A program made the position numbers and the translations under genes. DNA of 64,000 bases from assembly GCF_021730395.1 (NCBI RefSeq), contig NC_069361.1:69325001-69389000 (forward strand), written 5' to 3'. Below the pieces are notes generated by a model. That model was not told the DNA's origin. It was given only the letters and a program-made list of their open reading frames with translations, and made no database searches. Origin of the DNA: Mercenaria mercenaria. Its lineage: Eukaryota; Mollusca; Bivalvia; Venerida; Veneridae. Below, one piece after another: positions 33,532 to 43,622 of this stretch (position 1 is the first letter of the stretch; the number at the start of each line of letters is the position of its first letter).

Positions 33532-34866
33532 CGAGGGGTGATTGAAAAGTTTTGCAACTGCCGTTAAATCTCGAAATCCACGTGCAATAAATGCACCAAC
33601 CTTGCGTGTATTTGTAATTCAAACATTTATCTATTGATGTGTAAAATTTCACTCATGTGTATTGTACATGTTACGAGAACGAGCGAATTGAAAATCTCTA
33701 CTCGGTGACACTGTGTTAAAAATGCCTGGATTTAGAAGTAGTAAATGGCTAGAAATTCGGACCTACATTAAAGCAAGGAGTCATTTGGGTTTAAGTGCAA
33801 GGGATCTTTTTGCTGAAATTTGTGACATATATGGACACTACGAAGTGTCTTACAGCACTGTTATCAGGTGGATATCCCATTTTAAATCGGGTCGGGAGCA
33901 GTTGCAAGATTTACCAAGGAGTGGGCGGCCAAAGTCTGTGACCACCGACAAATACGTCAAAAAAATAAAACAACTTTTAGAGAAAGATGCTAGATTAACT
34001 TTGCGAGAACTAGCTCGTCTTACGGGGATATCATCGGAACGAGTTTATTCTGTTCTAAAGGAAAAGCTCAAAGTTACAAAGATTTCTGCTCGTTGGATCC
34101 CTCATTTGCTGACACCACAGCAGAAACGGGAGCGCGTTAAAAAAGCCAAGTCACTACTGAAGCTGTACTCAAAATGTAAAGGTAATGCGTTCTCTGAATT
34201 GGTAACGGGTGACGAAACATGGGTACATTATTTTGAACCTCGGCGAAAGTGTTCAAATCGTGTTTGGGCAACAAAACATTCAAAGAGACCCGTAATTGCC
34301 ATGAGAATTGCAACAGTGCGCAAGGTTTTATATTGCGTTTTCTTCAACCGTAAAGGGCCTGTCATCCAAGTTCCTGTGCCTAAAGGAAGAACTGTCAATG
34401 CTAAATTCTATAGAAAAGTGGTTTTGACAAAGCTTGATCGTTACTTTCAAAAACGCCGACCAAGAAAGGGTATGCGGAACATTTCACTGCTACATGTCAA
34501 TGCTTCCAGCCACAAAGCCCAACTTGTGAAGGATTTCCTGGCAGAAAGGAAGGTGCGAGTGTTAGACCATCCTGCTTATTCCCCGGACCTGGCCCCGTGC
34601 GATTATTTTTTGTTACCGAGACTGAAATCTGAACTTGCTGGTAGACGCTATGACTCTCGAAACGGCCTAGGGGCAGCAATTTATCAGTGCCTTAAGGGTA
34701 TACCTATTGAGGACTATCAAAAATGTTTTCAAAATTGGATTAAACGCTTGAAACTTTGTGTGAAGGTAAAAGGATTACTTTGAGGGAATGAAATCCTAAA
34801 GTTGTTGATCTGACTGCTAATTAAAGAAATAGAAGGTGGGTTGCAAAACTTTTCAATCACCCCTCG
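33532..34866 (+). mobile_element. Mariner element, structurally complete
   Basis: Perfect 27-bp terminal inverted repeats begin CGAGGGGTGATTGAAAAG at the left and end CTTTTCAATCACCCCTCG at the right. The element is flanked by TA on both sides (33530-33531 and 34867-34868). It is 1335 bp with one uninterrupted transposase frame. Perfect ends and an open frame suggest a young insertion. It lies in the intron of the broken C1q-type gene. Confidence 0.95.
33722..34783 (+). CDS. Mariner transposase with an altered catalytic triad
   Basis: The frame encodes a 353-residue cut-and-paste transposase, full length for mariners. It has paired helix-turn-helix regions in the first 120 residues (YSTVIRWISHFKSG; LARLTGISSERVYSVL) and the linker DLPRSGRPKS. 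WIPHLLTPQQKRERV and the catalytic block VTGDETWVHYFEP, YSPDLAPCDYFLLP follow. The expected DD34D triad is Asp164, Asp259, Asp294 (ATG numbering), but position 259 is Val: LLHVNASSHKA stands where HDN is usual. Spacing to the third Asp is still 34. The protein should bind ends but not cleave; that is inference. ATG 33722 was chosen as the only plausible Met; it fits MPGFRSS. Confidence 0.93.
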   Translation: MPGFRSSKWLEIRTYIKARSHLGLSARDLFAEICDIYGHYEVSYSTVIRWISHFKSGREQLQDLPRSGRPKSVTTDKYVKKIKQLLEKDARLTLRELARLTGISSERVYSVLKEKLKVTKISARWIPHLLTPQQKRERVKKAKSLLKLYSKCKGNAFSELVTGDETWVHYFEPRRKCSNRVWATKHSKRPVIAMRIATVRKVLYCVFFNRKGPVIQVPVPKGRTVNAKFYRKVVLTKLDRYFQKRRPRKGMRNISLLHVNASSHKAQLVKDFLAERKVRVLDHPAYSPDLAPCDYFLLPRLKSELAGRRYDSRNGLGAAIYQCLKGIPIEDYQKCFQNWIKRLKLCVKVKGLL

Positions 34867-34984
34867 TATAGCTCCTCTGGTCCCAATCAGTTAAAAAAAC
34901 TAAAATGTCTATACTGGTTTGTGAGACATGACAAGAGAGATTTTAGTATTTATGTAAATTTTGGACCAGTACGAACGTATAGTA

Positions 34985-35142
34985 CAATTTAGGTGTGTAC
35001 ATATAGCAGCATCGAAACCAAACTTATTGTGGGTTAATCAAATTGTTGTGGAATGTGCAGGCTCGTATGAACTGCTAGACGCTTTGCCGTAAAAGGTCTG
35101 GTATACTGTGGTGGTGGTTAGTTCGTATAAACTCTCTCTACA
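34985..35142 (+). repeat. Direct repeat right of the mariner
   Basis: It is the partner of 33238-33413: CAATTTAGGTGTGTAC, GTGGAATGTGCAGGC, GAACTGCTAGACGCTTTG and TTAGTTCGTATAAACTCTCT in the same order. Its identity is unknown. Confidence 0.75.
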
Positions 35143-35352
35143 AATATATATGTGTGTGGGTGTGTCTGTGTGTTCGTCAGACAGTTTGAATGCCAAATAC
35201 ATTTTGACAAACCTCTGCCATCTCCATAATAGCACGTATTTATTGCAGAGATCTTTACCAGTTATGCCTTACTCGAGATTTGCTGTAAATGACAGGATCA
35301 AAATATACTTTATGTCATTAAATAAACAGCGGCATCTCAGCATGTTAATATT

Positions 35353-35604
35353 ATGCACCTGTCAATATTTTGAGCCCGTCCGGGGGGGGGGGGGGCGGGC
35401 TGACCCAGGGGAATTTGACATTTCAAAAATTTTGTTGTCTAAATCCCCACCCTAGAGACAACCTTTTTTGTCTAAATCCCACCCTAGAGCCTGGTTGGTA
35501 CATCAAATGTTTGTCAAATTCCCGCCTGTCGGGAATGGTCTTCTGTCTAAAGTCCCGTGTATGCCCGCCGCTCCCCCGGGCGGGCAAAATATTGACAGGT
35601 GCAT
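35353..35604. mobile_element. MITE of 252 bp
   Basis: Ends ATGCACCTGTCAATATTTTG and CAAAATATTGACAGGTGCAT are exact inverses. Inside are a run of 14 G, related GTCTAAATCCC words and TCAAATTCCCGCC, matched inverted by GGGGAATTTGA. No coding capacity. It lies just before the C1q exon. Confidence 0.85.
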
Positions 35605-36183
35605 TAACAAACATATCATACTAACATAGCTTTAATATGTCAACTTATATAAATATATATAATCCTCATAACTGATTATCATTATCTATACAGGAAAAAG
35701 AGTGGCTTTCTTTGCAAGACGTGCGGAGAAACGGAGTAATGGAAAATTACGTTTTTCTTAAGTACACCTGAACGAACGATCTGCATATGATGCCCGTTTC
35801 CTGGACTTTATTCGTTTACAGCGACTGTCATTGAAATGAGAGACGATGTCAATCATATTGCTTGTGGCATTCGGAAGAATTGTATTGTTTCCGCCTACAT
35901 GTATTTTATTACTGCTAAAATAAACGGTACACGAGCAACAGACGGAAGTGCATCGGCAACAGGGGCAGCAACAATGAATGCATTAATTTTGGTAAAAGGG
36001 GATCGCGTATACGTCTACTGTATCAAGAGCACTGACACCAGCCTTTTCGCCTCTTCATTTAGTGGCTTTCTAGTCAGTGCTGATCCTTAAACTTTAGCCT
36101 ACTAAATTTCTAAAATGAACTGGTCCATCATTGCATTTTGGGCAGTACCACATATTAATCTTAGAGGTGTTCATGAAAATCTA

Positions 36184-36285
36184 CCGACTGAATAGTGAAC
36201 AGTGCAGACCAAGCCTGCTTGGATGTGCAGGCTTAACTTGGTCTGCACTGGTCGTAAAGGCAGAATCACTTGCCACCAGCAGACT
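36184..36285. repeat. Short foldback related to the 19.1-kb hairpin
   Basis: GAACAGTGCAGACCAAGCCT and the inverse GGTCTGCACTGGTC frame GCTTGGATGTGCAGGC. The layout (GAACAG, GACCAG/GACCAA, TGCGCA/TGTGCA) resembles the arm of the hairpin at 19084-19324. Confidence 0.5.
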
Positions 36286-36303
36286 TAAGACTATCTTAGT
36301 ATC

Positions 36304-36852
36304 TAATAAGTATGCCCCTTTCGAAGAAGGAGGGGTATATTGTTTTACTGATGTCAGACGGTCGGTCGGTCGGTCGGTCGGTCCGTCTGTCTGTCTGTCG
36401 GTCGGTCGGTCCGCAGACCAATCGGTTTCCGGATGATAACTCAAGAACGCTTGGGCCTAGGATCATGAATGTTGATAGGGAGGTTTGTAATGACCAGCAC
36501 ATGACCCCTATTAATTTTGCAATCGGTAGGTCAAAGGTCAAGGTCACAGGGGCGCAAAACTTGAAAACTGTTTCTGTTCAATAACTCGAAAACCACTTGA
36601 TTCAGAACCTTCAGACTTGGTAGCATGATTGGACTTACCAAGTGGATGACCCTTTTTGTTTTGGGGTCAGTAGGTCAAAGGTCAAGGTCACAGGGTCCTG
36701 AACCTTGAAAATGGTTTCCGCTCAATAACTTGAGAAACACTTTACCAAAAACATTCAAACTTTGTAGCATGATTGGACTTATGAAGTCATAGCGATCACA
36801 GGATTGGACAACCAATCATGGGGCATACATGTTTTACAAACATCTCTTGTTT
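36304..36852 (+). repeat. Mollusc-type interspersed repeat with GGTC microsatellite and tandem units
   Basis: A head TATGCCCCTTTCGAAGAAGG is followed by (GGTC)n mixed with (TGTC)n at 36360-36415. Then come two and a half units of about 135 bp with AGGTCAAAGGTCAAGGTCAC, TCAATAACT(C/T)GA and TTGGTAGCATGATTGGACTT. The tail is GGGCATACATGTTTTACAAA. GGGTCAGTAGGTCAAAGGTC contains nuclear-receptor-like AGGTCA half sites, probably by chance of the repeat. Confidence 0.75.
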
Positions 36853-39240
36853 ATAAATAGAAATTAATAACTTCATTCGGGGGACTTGTGATTAGTGTGA
36901 TTATTGTGTGGCTTACACATTCAATCATTCAATCTCAAATTTTCCTCTTACACATTGACTAAGAAAGTATATTGGATATCTTAATCATTATTTGCAGCTA
37001 TTCCAAATTTTCATTATCAAATGAATTCCTTACAAGATTTTAGCTAAATGTCTTTTATTCTAAACTCTGTGTTTAAAAGTACTTTCACTATAGTATTTTA
37101 TTCAAAGCATGACGTTCAAAATCATATAATCTTCAATTTAATCTGGATCGCAACGCAGAGAATTCCAGAATTATGTAAATTAATTAAAGGTAAAGATGCA
37201 AAACCCGGGAGGCAGACTTTTATTAGAAAAAAATGAAGATCTAATAAAATTTAAAGTAGACACGAAATAAAAATAAGTATATCTGAAAAATTTAGTATGA
37301 AACTTCACAAACGTGGCTTTGACTGGGGTTGACATTGTTTCAACTTATTAAATTCCTGGTTTCAAATCATCTAAGAAGTTTCACACTAACATTGATGGAT
37401 TTTTCAAACGGAATGTGTGAGTTATGTGCGGAATCTAAATTTTCTTTCAATAAAAATACATTCTGTTTGCATAATTATTATGATCCGATGAAGCGTTTTG
37501 CGTTACATTGTGAGTTTGCGATAGGAAAACGTGTTGGCCAGTCAGATTTATTGACGATTTCCCGGAATGTTTTACAGGCATGTAACATTGTAATCAGCTT
37601 AGAATTAAAATCAGTTCTTTACGTTATTGTCCGTTTAACACTGAAAATTGTGTTATGAAAGAAAGTCGTAGCGCAATAGTCAAAATGACTTGCCGTGCGT
37701 CAAGTTAAATGTAAACAAGGAAATTTGTATGTGACAACAATATGTCAAGTTTTACCTGTGGACGCCGAGGTCGTCGCTCAATTCGACGTCAAAAACTGTC
37801 TGCGGATGTACGCCTTGAAGAACGCCTTGAAGAAATTACTATCAGTAAAGAATTTAAAATGGATATAGTAGTATTTGCTTTTGTTTTATATATAATTGCT
37901 TACCAAATGGAGATGGGTTTATTTACTCAATGAAACATTTTAATGTACTTTGAAGAGTCTTTTGTCTAAATAAGATGTTCAAAACATTCAGATCTTGAAG
38001 GCATATGGTGCAAATATTTACGTTATGTTGCATTTGAGTACAGCTATTGGTCTTGCTGAATTAATTAATGTTAGATATAGCTCTGTAATTCAGCATATTT
38101 AGCTCTATAAAAGTAAAGATGTAAGCTGTAACGGCTAGTAACAAGAGGGAGTAGGCCCATCGAGAACTCGACATGCGACCGCAACAGAGTATCTTACAAG
38201 TAATCCAGGGTAGGAGGGATGGGATATCAATCATTATCTAAGAATTTTAGTGTATTTTTTGAGATTTTTCAAAAATGGGTTGCAGGCGTAAAATAAGTTA
38301 ATTCATATGATGTTATTGTTTGATTTTGTTGAAATTTTTATATGCTATCAATAATATATTGTTCTATGGGCACACTAAACTTCGAGATATAACGTTCAGT
38401 ATTTTTAAAATGTTGGCAAAATACAAATGGTGGTTTAGCTGTTTTGTTCAGTACATTTGTAATATTCTAAAGAAATAATGTTTCCTATTAATCATTTCAT
38501 CGGTATTGCTTTCATTCTTACATTATTTTGTGTAACTTTTTTTTGGTGGGTGTATAGAATTTATTCTATAATTTATTCTTATTCGGTGGTCAAATTGTAT
38601 ATAAACGATACAAAACAACAGAAGGACAATTCATTCAGCTTCGCTGTAGGTGTCATTAGCGCTACCTATAAAGGCTATGGCAGTGCTTCTGTCGTCATTT
38701 ATGTCGGTCGTGTCATCTGCAAGGTTAATGTTTAAATTGTCCGTTGAATGAACGAGCGATTGCATAGCCTCGGATTTTCCTGAGAATACTTGGAAACGCT
38801 GGCGACAAGTGATTTGTCTTAAGATCTAAGATATTCTAAAGATTTTAGAAGCCATTTTCTACAACGATTACCTGACATGTCTAATGTACTTTTTTCAATA
38901 ACTGGACTAAAAAAGATAATGATATTAACGACTAAATATACGCAAGATTGACCTACTTTATCTGCATATACCCTTTGCATCTGCAGTGGTGCATTCAACA
39001 AGCAGTTTAACCCATATTATTATACAAGACCCTAAATTATTGTCGTCAAATTGAGATATGGGGTTTTGTTTTGGGATCCTGCGTCCTTGAAACGCGGCTA
39101 TTTCTATTGAATCCTTATCCTTCATTTCTATGGATTTTTCACAAGCATGCCGAACTTAATTCCACAATGTCTGAATGTCATATCTTCAAACTCCTGCTAA
39201 ATGTTAAGGCATATATATTTCGATATACTAAGATTTGTTT
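36853..39240. other. Intergenic stretch with weak small frames
   Basis: A frame at 37742-37933 would give 63 residues with an Arg-rich start (CGRRGRRSIRRQK) and one hydrophobic helix (MDIVVFAFVLYIIAY). Frames at 37329-37658 and 38478-38735 are also open. None has a family signature or convincing splice context, so I do not call genes. Confidence 0.3.
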
Positions 39241-39249
39241 GTTTGTTCG

Positions 39250-39525
39250 TTTGTTTGGGGTTTAACGCCGTTTTACAACAGTATTTCAGTCATGTATCGG
39301 CAGGCAGTTAACCTGTATTTCTGGATTATGTGCCAGTACAAACCAGTCCTTCGCCAGTAACTGCCAACTTCCCCACATGTGTTATCAGAGGTGGAGGACG
39401 AATGATTTCAGATAAAATGTCGTTTATCAAATCGTCACGGAACATACGCCCTGCCCGGGGATCAAAATCCTAACCGTTCGATTCGTAGACCAACGCTCTC
39501 CCTACTAAGCTAAGAAGGCGGGTCA
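39250..39525 (-). mobile_element. SINE-A, copy 2
   Basis: It has the same body as 31359-31656: GGGGTTTAACGCCGTTTTAC, CAGTATTTCAGTCATGTA, AACTGCCAACTTCCCCACAT, TTATCAGAGGTGGAGGACGA and a worn tRNA head (CTAAGCTAAGAAGGCGGG). A GTTTGTTTGTTTGTTC tail precedes it. Confidence 0.88.
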
Positions 39526-39589
39526 CGTCCCGTCAGATTTACATTGATATGTAATGTTGGACTTTTAACCTAATGACTGAAACGGTTGG

Positions 39590-39857
39590 TTTTGTTTTGT
39601 GTTTTCGTTTGGTTAAACGTCACATCGACACAATTATAGGTCATATAGTGACTTTTCAACTTTTCATGGTGGAGGAAGACCCCAGGTGCCCCTCCTTGCA
39701 TAATTTCATCACGGGCTGTGCACCTGGGTAGAACCGTCGAACTTCCTTAAGCCAGCTGGGTGACTTCCTCACATAAATAGTCTATGCCCCAAGTGAAGTT
39801 CGATGTGGGGCAAGTAATTTGAAGTCAGCGACCTTAACCACTCGGCCACAGAGGCCT
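39590..39857 (-). mobile_element. SINE-B, copy 2
   Basis: GTTAAACGTCACATCGACAC, TTATAGGTCATATAGTGACT, CCCCAGGTGCCCCTCCTTGC and the inverted head AACCACTCGGCCACAGAGGC match 23021-23290. It begins only about 65 bp after SINE-A copy 2. Confidence 0.88.
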
Positions 39858-39895
39858 CCAAATGGTAGGTCATCAACTGAAAACAAAATAATATT

Positions 39896-40108
39896 TCATG
39901 AAAACTTCGTTATATCAAGATAATCTTTTGAAGTATCGCGATAGCTACCTAGCTTTCTCGTGGCAGAAATATGCCACCATATATTGATGCCATATTGTTT
40001 TAGGGTTTTCAAGTCTCTGTCGGTGCATATACAACAATAGCTATCAAGAATATATCCTGGACACTGGCATTGCCATTTGCTAATGGGACATGAACGAACA
40101 ACGGTCAT
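39896..40108 (-). other. Cys-rich open frame, possibly an EGF-like remnant
   Basis: The minus-strand frame holds CPISKWQCQCPGYILDSY followed by CCIC, a spacing loosely like half of an EGF-type domain. No second half, signal peptide or splice context supports it. It could be chance. Confidence 0.2.
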
Positions 40109-40704
40109 ATTTAGTTCATATCAAGTTTAATAAAGATTTATTCAACACTTAAAATTGTTCAAATATTTATAATTATACATTACTGCAACAGTCATAGTAT
40201 CTCTGTAGCGCAACCAAATTAGATTGAAATAGTGTACATTCCGAAGCTACACACTGTTCTTAAACTTTACTTTTCGTTCAGGTACTCCTCATAAAATTAA
40301 CTAACGTGTTTGCAAACCAGGACGGTTCCAAACTGAAGGGGAAGAAGATTTTTTTCGGAAATATGTCGATTGATATGACAAAATACAATACATAGCATTA
40401 ACCAGACTAAAAACCGGGCAAGTCTATATAATGTGCTTACTCTGAATGCATCAATGTCGATTCTATTGGATTTTGACCTGTGTACAATTAAATGTTAATT
40501 TTCTGTTTAATTTGCATTTATTTCCTCTTTCTTGGTTGATATTAACATCTGCCCTTGTGGAAATAAGTATATGAGTTTCTGTTTAATCCAATATCATAGG
40601 GAATAAAGTATCTATTTCATAGTCACTTCTTAGTTTTCTGAATTTTAATAATTTTGATGTAGTTATGGCGGTAGTTATCATGTTTCTGTTTTTCACTGAG
40701 GTCT

Positions 40705-40876
40705 GGGGCGTTGAATTCTTCATGTGAGGAAGCCATAAAGCTGGCCGTCGGAAGGTCGGTAGTTCTACCCAATTGCCCGTTCGTCATTAAATGATACCTG
40801 GAGGGGCACCATCAAAGCTTGAAAGTCACTATACGACCCATAATTGTGTCAGTGCCTCGACAAACCCAACAAAAAA
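40705..40876 (+). mobile_element. SINE-B, copy 3, headless
   Basis: GGGGCGTTGAATTCTTCATG, TGAGGAAGCC, GGAAGGTCGGTAGTTCTACC, CCTGGAGGGGCACC and the tail AATTGTGTCAGTGCC...CAAACCCAAC match family B. The tRNA-derived half is missing. Confidence 0.85.
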
Positions 40877-40879
40877 GTA

Positions 40880-42827
40880 ATCACGATGATTTTATAAACA
40901 GAGAATATTAAACGAGTGTGTTTTCATATTGAAATTACTAAACTGTGAGTCTATGCCTCCCATTTTGTTATTGTTATTCATTATCAAAGAGTTAAATTAA
41001 TGGACCAAGAGCATTCGACTAATGTCTTCTATACATGAAATAACGTCAACGTCAAGCAATTGGCATGGCTTTACTTCACTCCGAAGACATCGAACTAGAT
41101 AAAACACCAATGGATGATAAATATTAAGCCACATGGAATAGTCAAATGATTAAAACAACTTAACAAAATTATTCAACCATTGATATAAATTTATCAATTT
41201 TAGATAGTACCGAAGGTATTTGTATATTATGTTACTGTCTATCTGAACTTAATTCATTAAGCAAGTTGGAGAATTGCAGAAAGGAGCTGGATTCGGCCCT
41301 GAAGCAACACTGAAATATGCGTATGAACACAAAAAAAGATAAAATTGATTCAACAAATTATGTAATTCCAAATCAAAATGCTTATAATAATTAATGTTGG
41401 AACTGCAGTGTTTAACTCATAAAAAATGCAATAAACCGTCATGTTTAAAAGACTTGAGAAAGATATTTAATATGTGCTTGGGTGTCCCTTTAGATATCAG
41501 CTAGATGTATAATTCTTTTTTATGATATTGTAGAGTACTTCAGCCAGGAGATCAAGTTGTTTTTTTATAAAATGCGATGCAATATATGGGGCTACTGAAT
41601 ACGGTTGTGTTTAAGCAAAATAAAGAAATAGAAGACGACAACGATATCAGTTGTAAAACTCAAAACGAACGCATTATAACTAATAATGGCATAAGAAATC
41701 ACAATCCAAAATCAGAAATAACCATAACGCTGACGTGCACCAGCTTTCAAATCGAGACGGTTGCCCTGCTAAATAGCAGACCGTATTCCTAAAAGCTATA
41801 TAATCACAAGTTTAGAATTTCATTCCTTAATAACATTGATCTGTATCCACCTTTGTGTATATATATATATGTATATTTGTTCACATGTTATTACAAAATG
41901 TATGTTTTGTAATCTGTGTTTATCAAATAAAAGATCTGTTCTGTTCTGTTCTGTTCTGTTCCTTAACCTACAATGTATCCTAAAACGATTTCATATATAC
42001 AGTGTATCTACATTTGTATTCAAAAATGCTAATTTATTTATCCTGAAGAAGCTAATCCGAAAGTTAGGAAAGATTTTTAAAATACATTGAATGAATTCTT
42101 TAGGAATGAGTGATATTTACGTTGACAAGTTTAGATAATGGCGCCTTCGCGTCTATCCTACCCAAATTGAGGCTTTTAGCTCTATCTATAAGCTTTTGTT
42201 CATTAAGCAGTCTCAACAAATCTGATTCCCCTTAGGAAATTTCTAAGCCAATCAGAGTTGGGTAGGAAGTCTCTTCCTAAAATATGCTAAGAGGATCAAC
42301 GAAGTAAACTTACAAATAACATGACATTCGACAAAAAATGAGCAATAGTACACAATGAAAATACATCTCTCATGGTAGCAAATCAAGTATTGAAGAATAT
42401 ATTTGGGTAGATAAAATGTACTTGATGAATTCTGACTGAGTTCCAAAAGAAATAAAGGTCCAATACTAACACCCTAACGGGTATTATATGAAAACCTGAG
42501 CTTGTAGCTAAGACTTCTTATTTTTTGAAAATTTGGCCCGCTGCATCGGATCTGACCAAGTAGTCATGAATATGTTCAAGAATAACCAACAAATAAACAA
42601 AATAAATTGCCAATTTCAAACCGAAAGTATGTTTTCCGACTGCTTACGAACTCGTCGCGCATCTTAAGCTTGTTTTGGAGGAATCCTCCGAAACGAGACT
42701 ATAATTTATAAATAGATGCAACATATGTTATATGCCCAAACGATAATGTGATTTTTACAAACTTAGCATAGGGAATTCAACATTTTTTGTAGCTCACAAA
42801 AACATCATGAAAATCATTCTTATGATA
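40880..42827. other. Intergenic stretch
   Basis: AT-rich, with no supported gene. A (TTCTG)5 microsatellite lies at about 41935-41961 and a short TA run near 41860. Confidence 0.4.
41935..41961. repeat. TTCTG microsatellite
   Basis: About five perfect CTGTT/TTCTG units in a row. Confidence 0.9.
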
Positions 42828-43195
42828 CAGGTAATATACAGCTATACTACAAGTTTTCGGGAGGACAATTTAGGCCCTTCCCGGATAAAAGTGTTTTCAC
42901 AACTTCGTCTGCAAACTTTTTCAGATAATCTCTTTTCAGCATAGTTTTAGGAATATAAATGAATAACTACTGTAGAAACAAAATGTGACTGAAATGTACC
43001 TAAATACACTGAATCATGTACATATGGCTACATTAATTCAATAAAATTTTAGACAGTAAACACATTGTCTTCACCTAATATATGTCACTGTCAATTTGAA
43101 ACTAAAAACTTGTACATCTCATATTTTTCATGCAAATCGTTCATAATTACCATCATGGAAATACAGTTATTTTGTCGCGCGTCTTTAAACGGATA
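42828..43195 (+). repeat. Dispersed duplication, copy 1
   Basis: ACAGGTAATATACAGCTATA, CTACAAGTTTTCGGG, GGACAATTTAGGCC, GTAGAAACAAAATGTG, ATATGTCACTGTCAATTTG, TAATTACCATCAT and ACAGTTATTTTGT occur in the same order at 49958-50345. Copy 1 lies downstream of the protease gene; copy 2 lies in its intron. Confidence 0.8.
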
Positions 43196-43311
43196 TTTGT
43201 TTGAATTAATTTTAAAATCATGTGATCACGTGATCCCGAAGAATTTCCGACCGACTACGGAACAGCGATAAACTCAAAAGTAGGACAAAATGACTACCCA
43301 TGTCGTTATTA

Positions 43312-43622
43312 TACCAGATTTTTATAGCGCCCTTTTCATGATTAACACATTCAAAGGCGCTTTACATAATCAAAGGCAGCCACAAAGGGAGCGGAATTCA
43401 TCCTCTACTAGTACAGACACAGAGCGATCTGATCAGAGGGACAGAGTGTATACCACTAATACACGCGAAGCCTTTACCTGGGAAGAACCAATACAGGCCT
43501 TAGTTAGGTTGGATACACTAAAGATCATCTCAGAAATTTCTGTGCCTGGACCGAAAGTCGAACCCCGGACCTCTGGATTGACGGTCAAGCATGTTAGCAC
43601 TAGACCATCGGCAAACCCTTAA
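43312..43622 (-). mobile_element. SINE-C, full-length copy
   Basis: The minus strand starts GGGTTTGCCGATGGTCTAGT, a tRNA-like head with B box GGGGTTCGACTTT. It runs through CTGGTTCTTCCCAGG-like and GATCGCTCTGTGTCTGTACT, and ends AAAGCGCC then AAAAGGGCGCTATAAAAAT. Partial copies are at 14618-14690 and 26868-27001. Confidence 0.8.

Larger units (their letters stand above)
30659..36090 (+). pseudogene. Broken gene for a secreted coiled-coil C1q-domain protein
   Basis: Two exons are visible: 30659-32795 and 35694-36090, with a phase-1 junction (ACAAG|GTAAAG, then TACAG|GAAAAAG) giving RQG-KRVAFFARRA. Exon 1 starts with a signal peptide (VVLKIRSVLLCAMSVFLMSG, cut near GNA-LEFS). It then encodes long coiled coil with tandem modules of about 105 residues. 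Exon 2 holds a C1q domain: KRVAFFARRA at its start and ITAKINGTRATDGSAS, LVKGDRVYVYC, then LFASSFSGFLVS at its end. In bivalves such proteins are secreted lectin-like recognition factors. The copy is broken: one frame slip near 30870, a SINE in exon 1, an out-of-frame deletion between modules near 31877, a stop at 35759-35761 and lost frame within the C1q core. A mariner sits in the intron. Confidence 0.75.

Noticed and set aside
37742-37933. Small membrane protein with Arg-rich start
   Set aside because: One hydrophobic run and an ATG are not enough; no second piece of evidence.
39896-40108. EGF-domain exon
   Set aside because: Only half a cysteine pattern, no splice context; kept as a low-confidence note.
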